Part shown: piece after piece, positions 32,956-33,144 of the stretch
Numbering within the stretch: position 1 is the stretch's first letter
Layout: every line of letters begins with the position of its first letter
Assembly (NCBI GenBank): GCA_934636465.1
Contig: CAKUAR010000022.1
Span: 1-33,144 of the forward strand
Length of the DNA: 33,144 bases
Direction: 5' to 3'
Origin: an uncultured Muribaculaceae bacterium
Lineage (GTDB): Bacteria; Bacteroidota; Bacteroidia; Bacteroidales; Muribaculaceae
Made by a program: the position numbers and the translations under genes
Notes under the pieces: generated by a model
What the model was told of the DNA's origin: nothing
Database searches by the model: none
Seen by the model: the letters and a program-made list of their open reading frames with translations, nothing else

Positions 32956-33144
32956 ATAATGTGGCAATGATAGCATGCCTGTGCGTTAAAAATCACAAAA
33001 TTTGTTTTGCTGTTAGTTGCCGGTGCTTGCGCAACACACCCAACCATTGCATTAGATACGCTGAAACGTGTGACTTCCAAATAGAAGTGCAACGCTCCGC
33101 AGAGTGACGTAAGCCGTAAAATTATGAAAAACACTGCGGAGGTT
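32956..33144. other. Intergenic region upstream of the operon
   Basis: No convincing gene is seen. The right end carries an imperfect inverted pair, CTCCGCAGAGTG (about 33095-33106) and CACTGCGGAG (about 33132-33141), separated by a 25-nt A-rich loop. It may be a terminator or part of a dispersed repeat cut by the window edge. Confidence 0.4.

Noticed and set aside
32904..33134. A 76-codon minus-strand frame at the window end
   Set aside because: It runs through the operon promoter and palindromes, has no domain, and overlaps the start region of the lipoprotein gene. It may belong to a dispersed repeat but I cannot show this.

Overview
The window looks like a chromosomal piece of a Bacteroidota bacterium, most likely order Bacteroidales (a Muribaculaceae- or Prevotella-like gut commensal is my guess; the family is inference). 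The signs are: repeated TAnnTTTG -7 boxes with TTG/TTTG about 20-22 nt upstream (the Bacteroides primary sigma consensus), little Shine-Dalgarno signal, a TonB-dependent receptor with a carboxypeptidase-regulatory-like N-terminus, a lipoprotein with an acidic residue cluster just after the lipidated cysteine, and a giant GLUG-repeat surface protein. I recognise 19 protein-coding genes and no rRNA, tRNA or CRISPR. Seventeen genes are on the minus strand; two are on the plus strand (15533-16771 and 22184-23227).

Layout. 1-3100: a perfect inverted repeat resembling IS150-group IS3 ends, then a secreted M16 zinc peptidase with a 10-bp tandem repeat upstream of its promoter. 3190-5550: glycerol kinase and glycerol facilitator, one operon for glycerol uptake and trapping. 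5595-7599: a pseudouridine synthase coupled by a TTGA overlap to a membrane acyltransferase that carries a C8 tract. 7634-13983: a 2055-residue GLUG adhesin-like exported protein with its own promoter and terminator. 14063-15335: an exported calcineurin-like phosphoesterase. 15467-16837: a membrane-anchored Suppressor-of-fused (SUFU) domain protein.

16867-23227 is a divergent unit: TonB-dependent receptor plus DUF5689/choice-of-anchor lipoprotein on the minus strand, and an exported endonuclease/exonuclease/phosphatase-fold enzyme on the plus strand. This could be a surface system for nucleic-acid or phosphoester use. A 10-bp dyad sits directly on the phosphatase promoter.

23228-32952 is the most interesting part: an apparent eight-gene operon transcribed on the minus strand. 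In order it encodes a vWA-like lipoprotein, a four-helix membrane protein, a tubulin/FtsZ-like GTPase, a large actin/Hsp70-like ATPase, a membrane-anchored coiled-coil protein, a retropepsin-like aspartic protease, and two tail-anchored zinc-ribbon proteins, the last carrying an FtsK-gamma winged helix without any FtsK motor. Tubulin-fold and actin-fold NTPases side by side with a vWA protein, a protease and a DNA-reading domain suggest an uncharacterised envelope-to-chromosome machine. Its promoter lies inside a cluster of alternating TGTAA/TTACA half-sites. The functional reading is inference; the domain calls rest on motifs read by eye.
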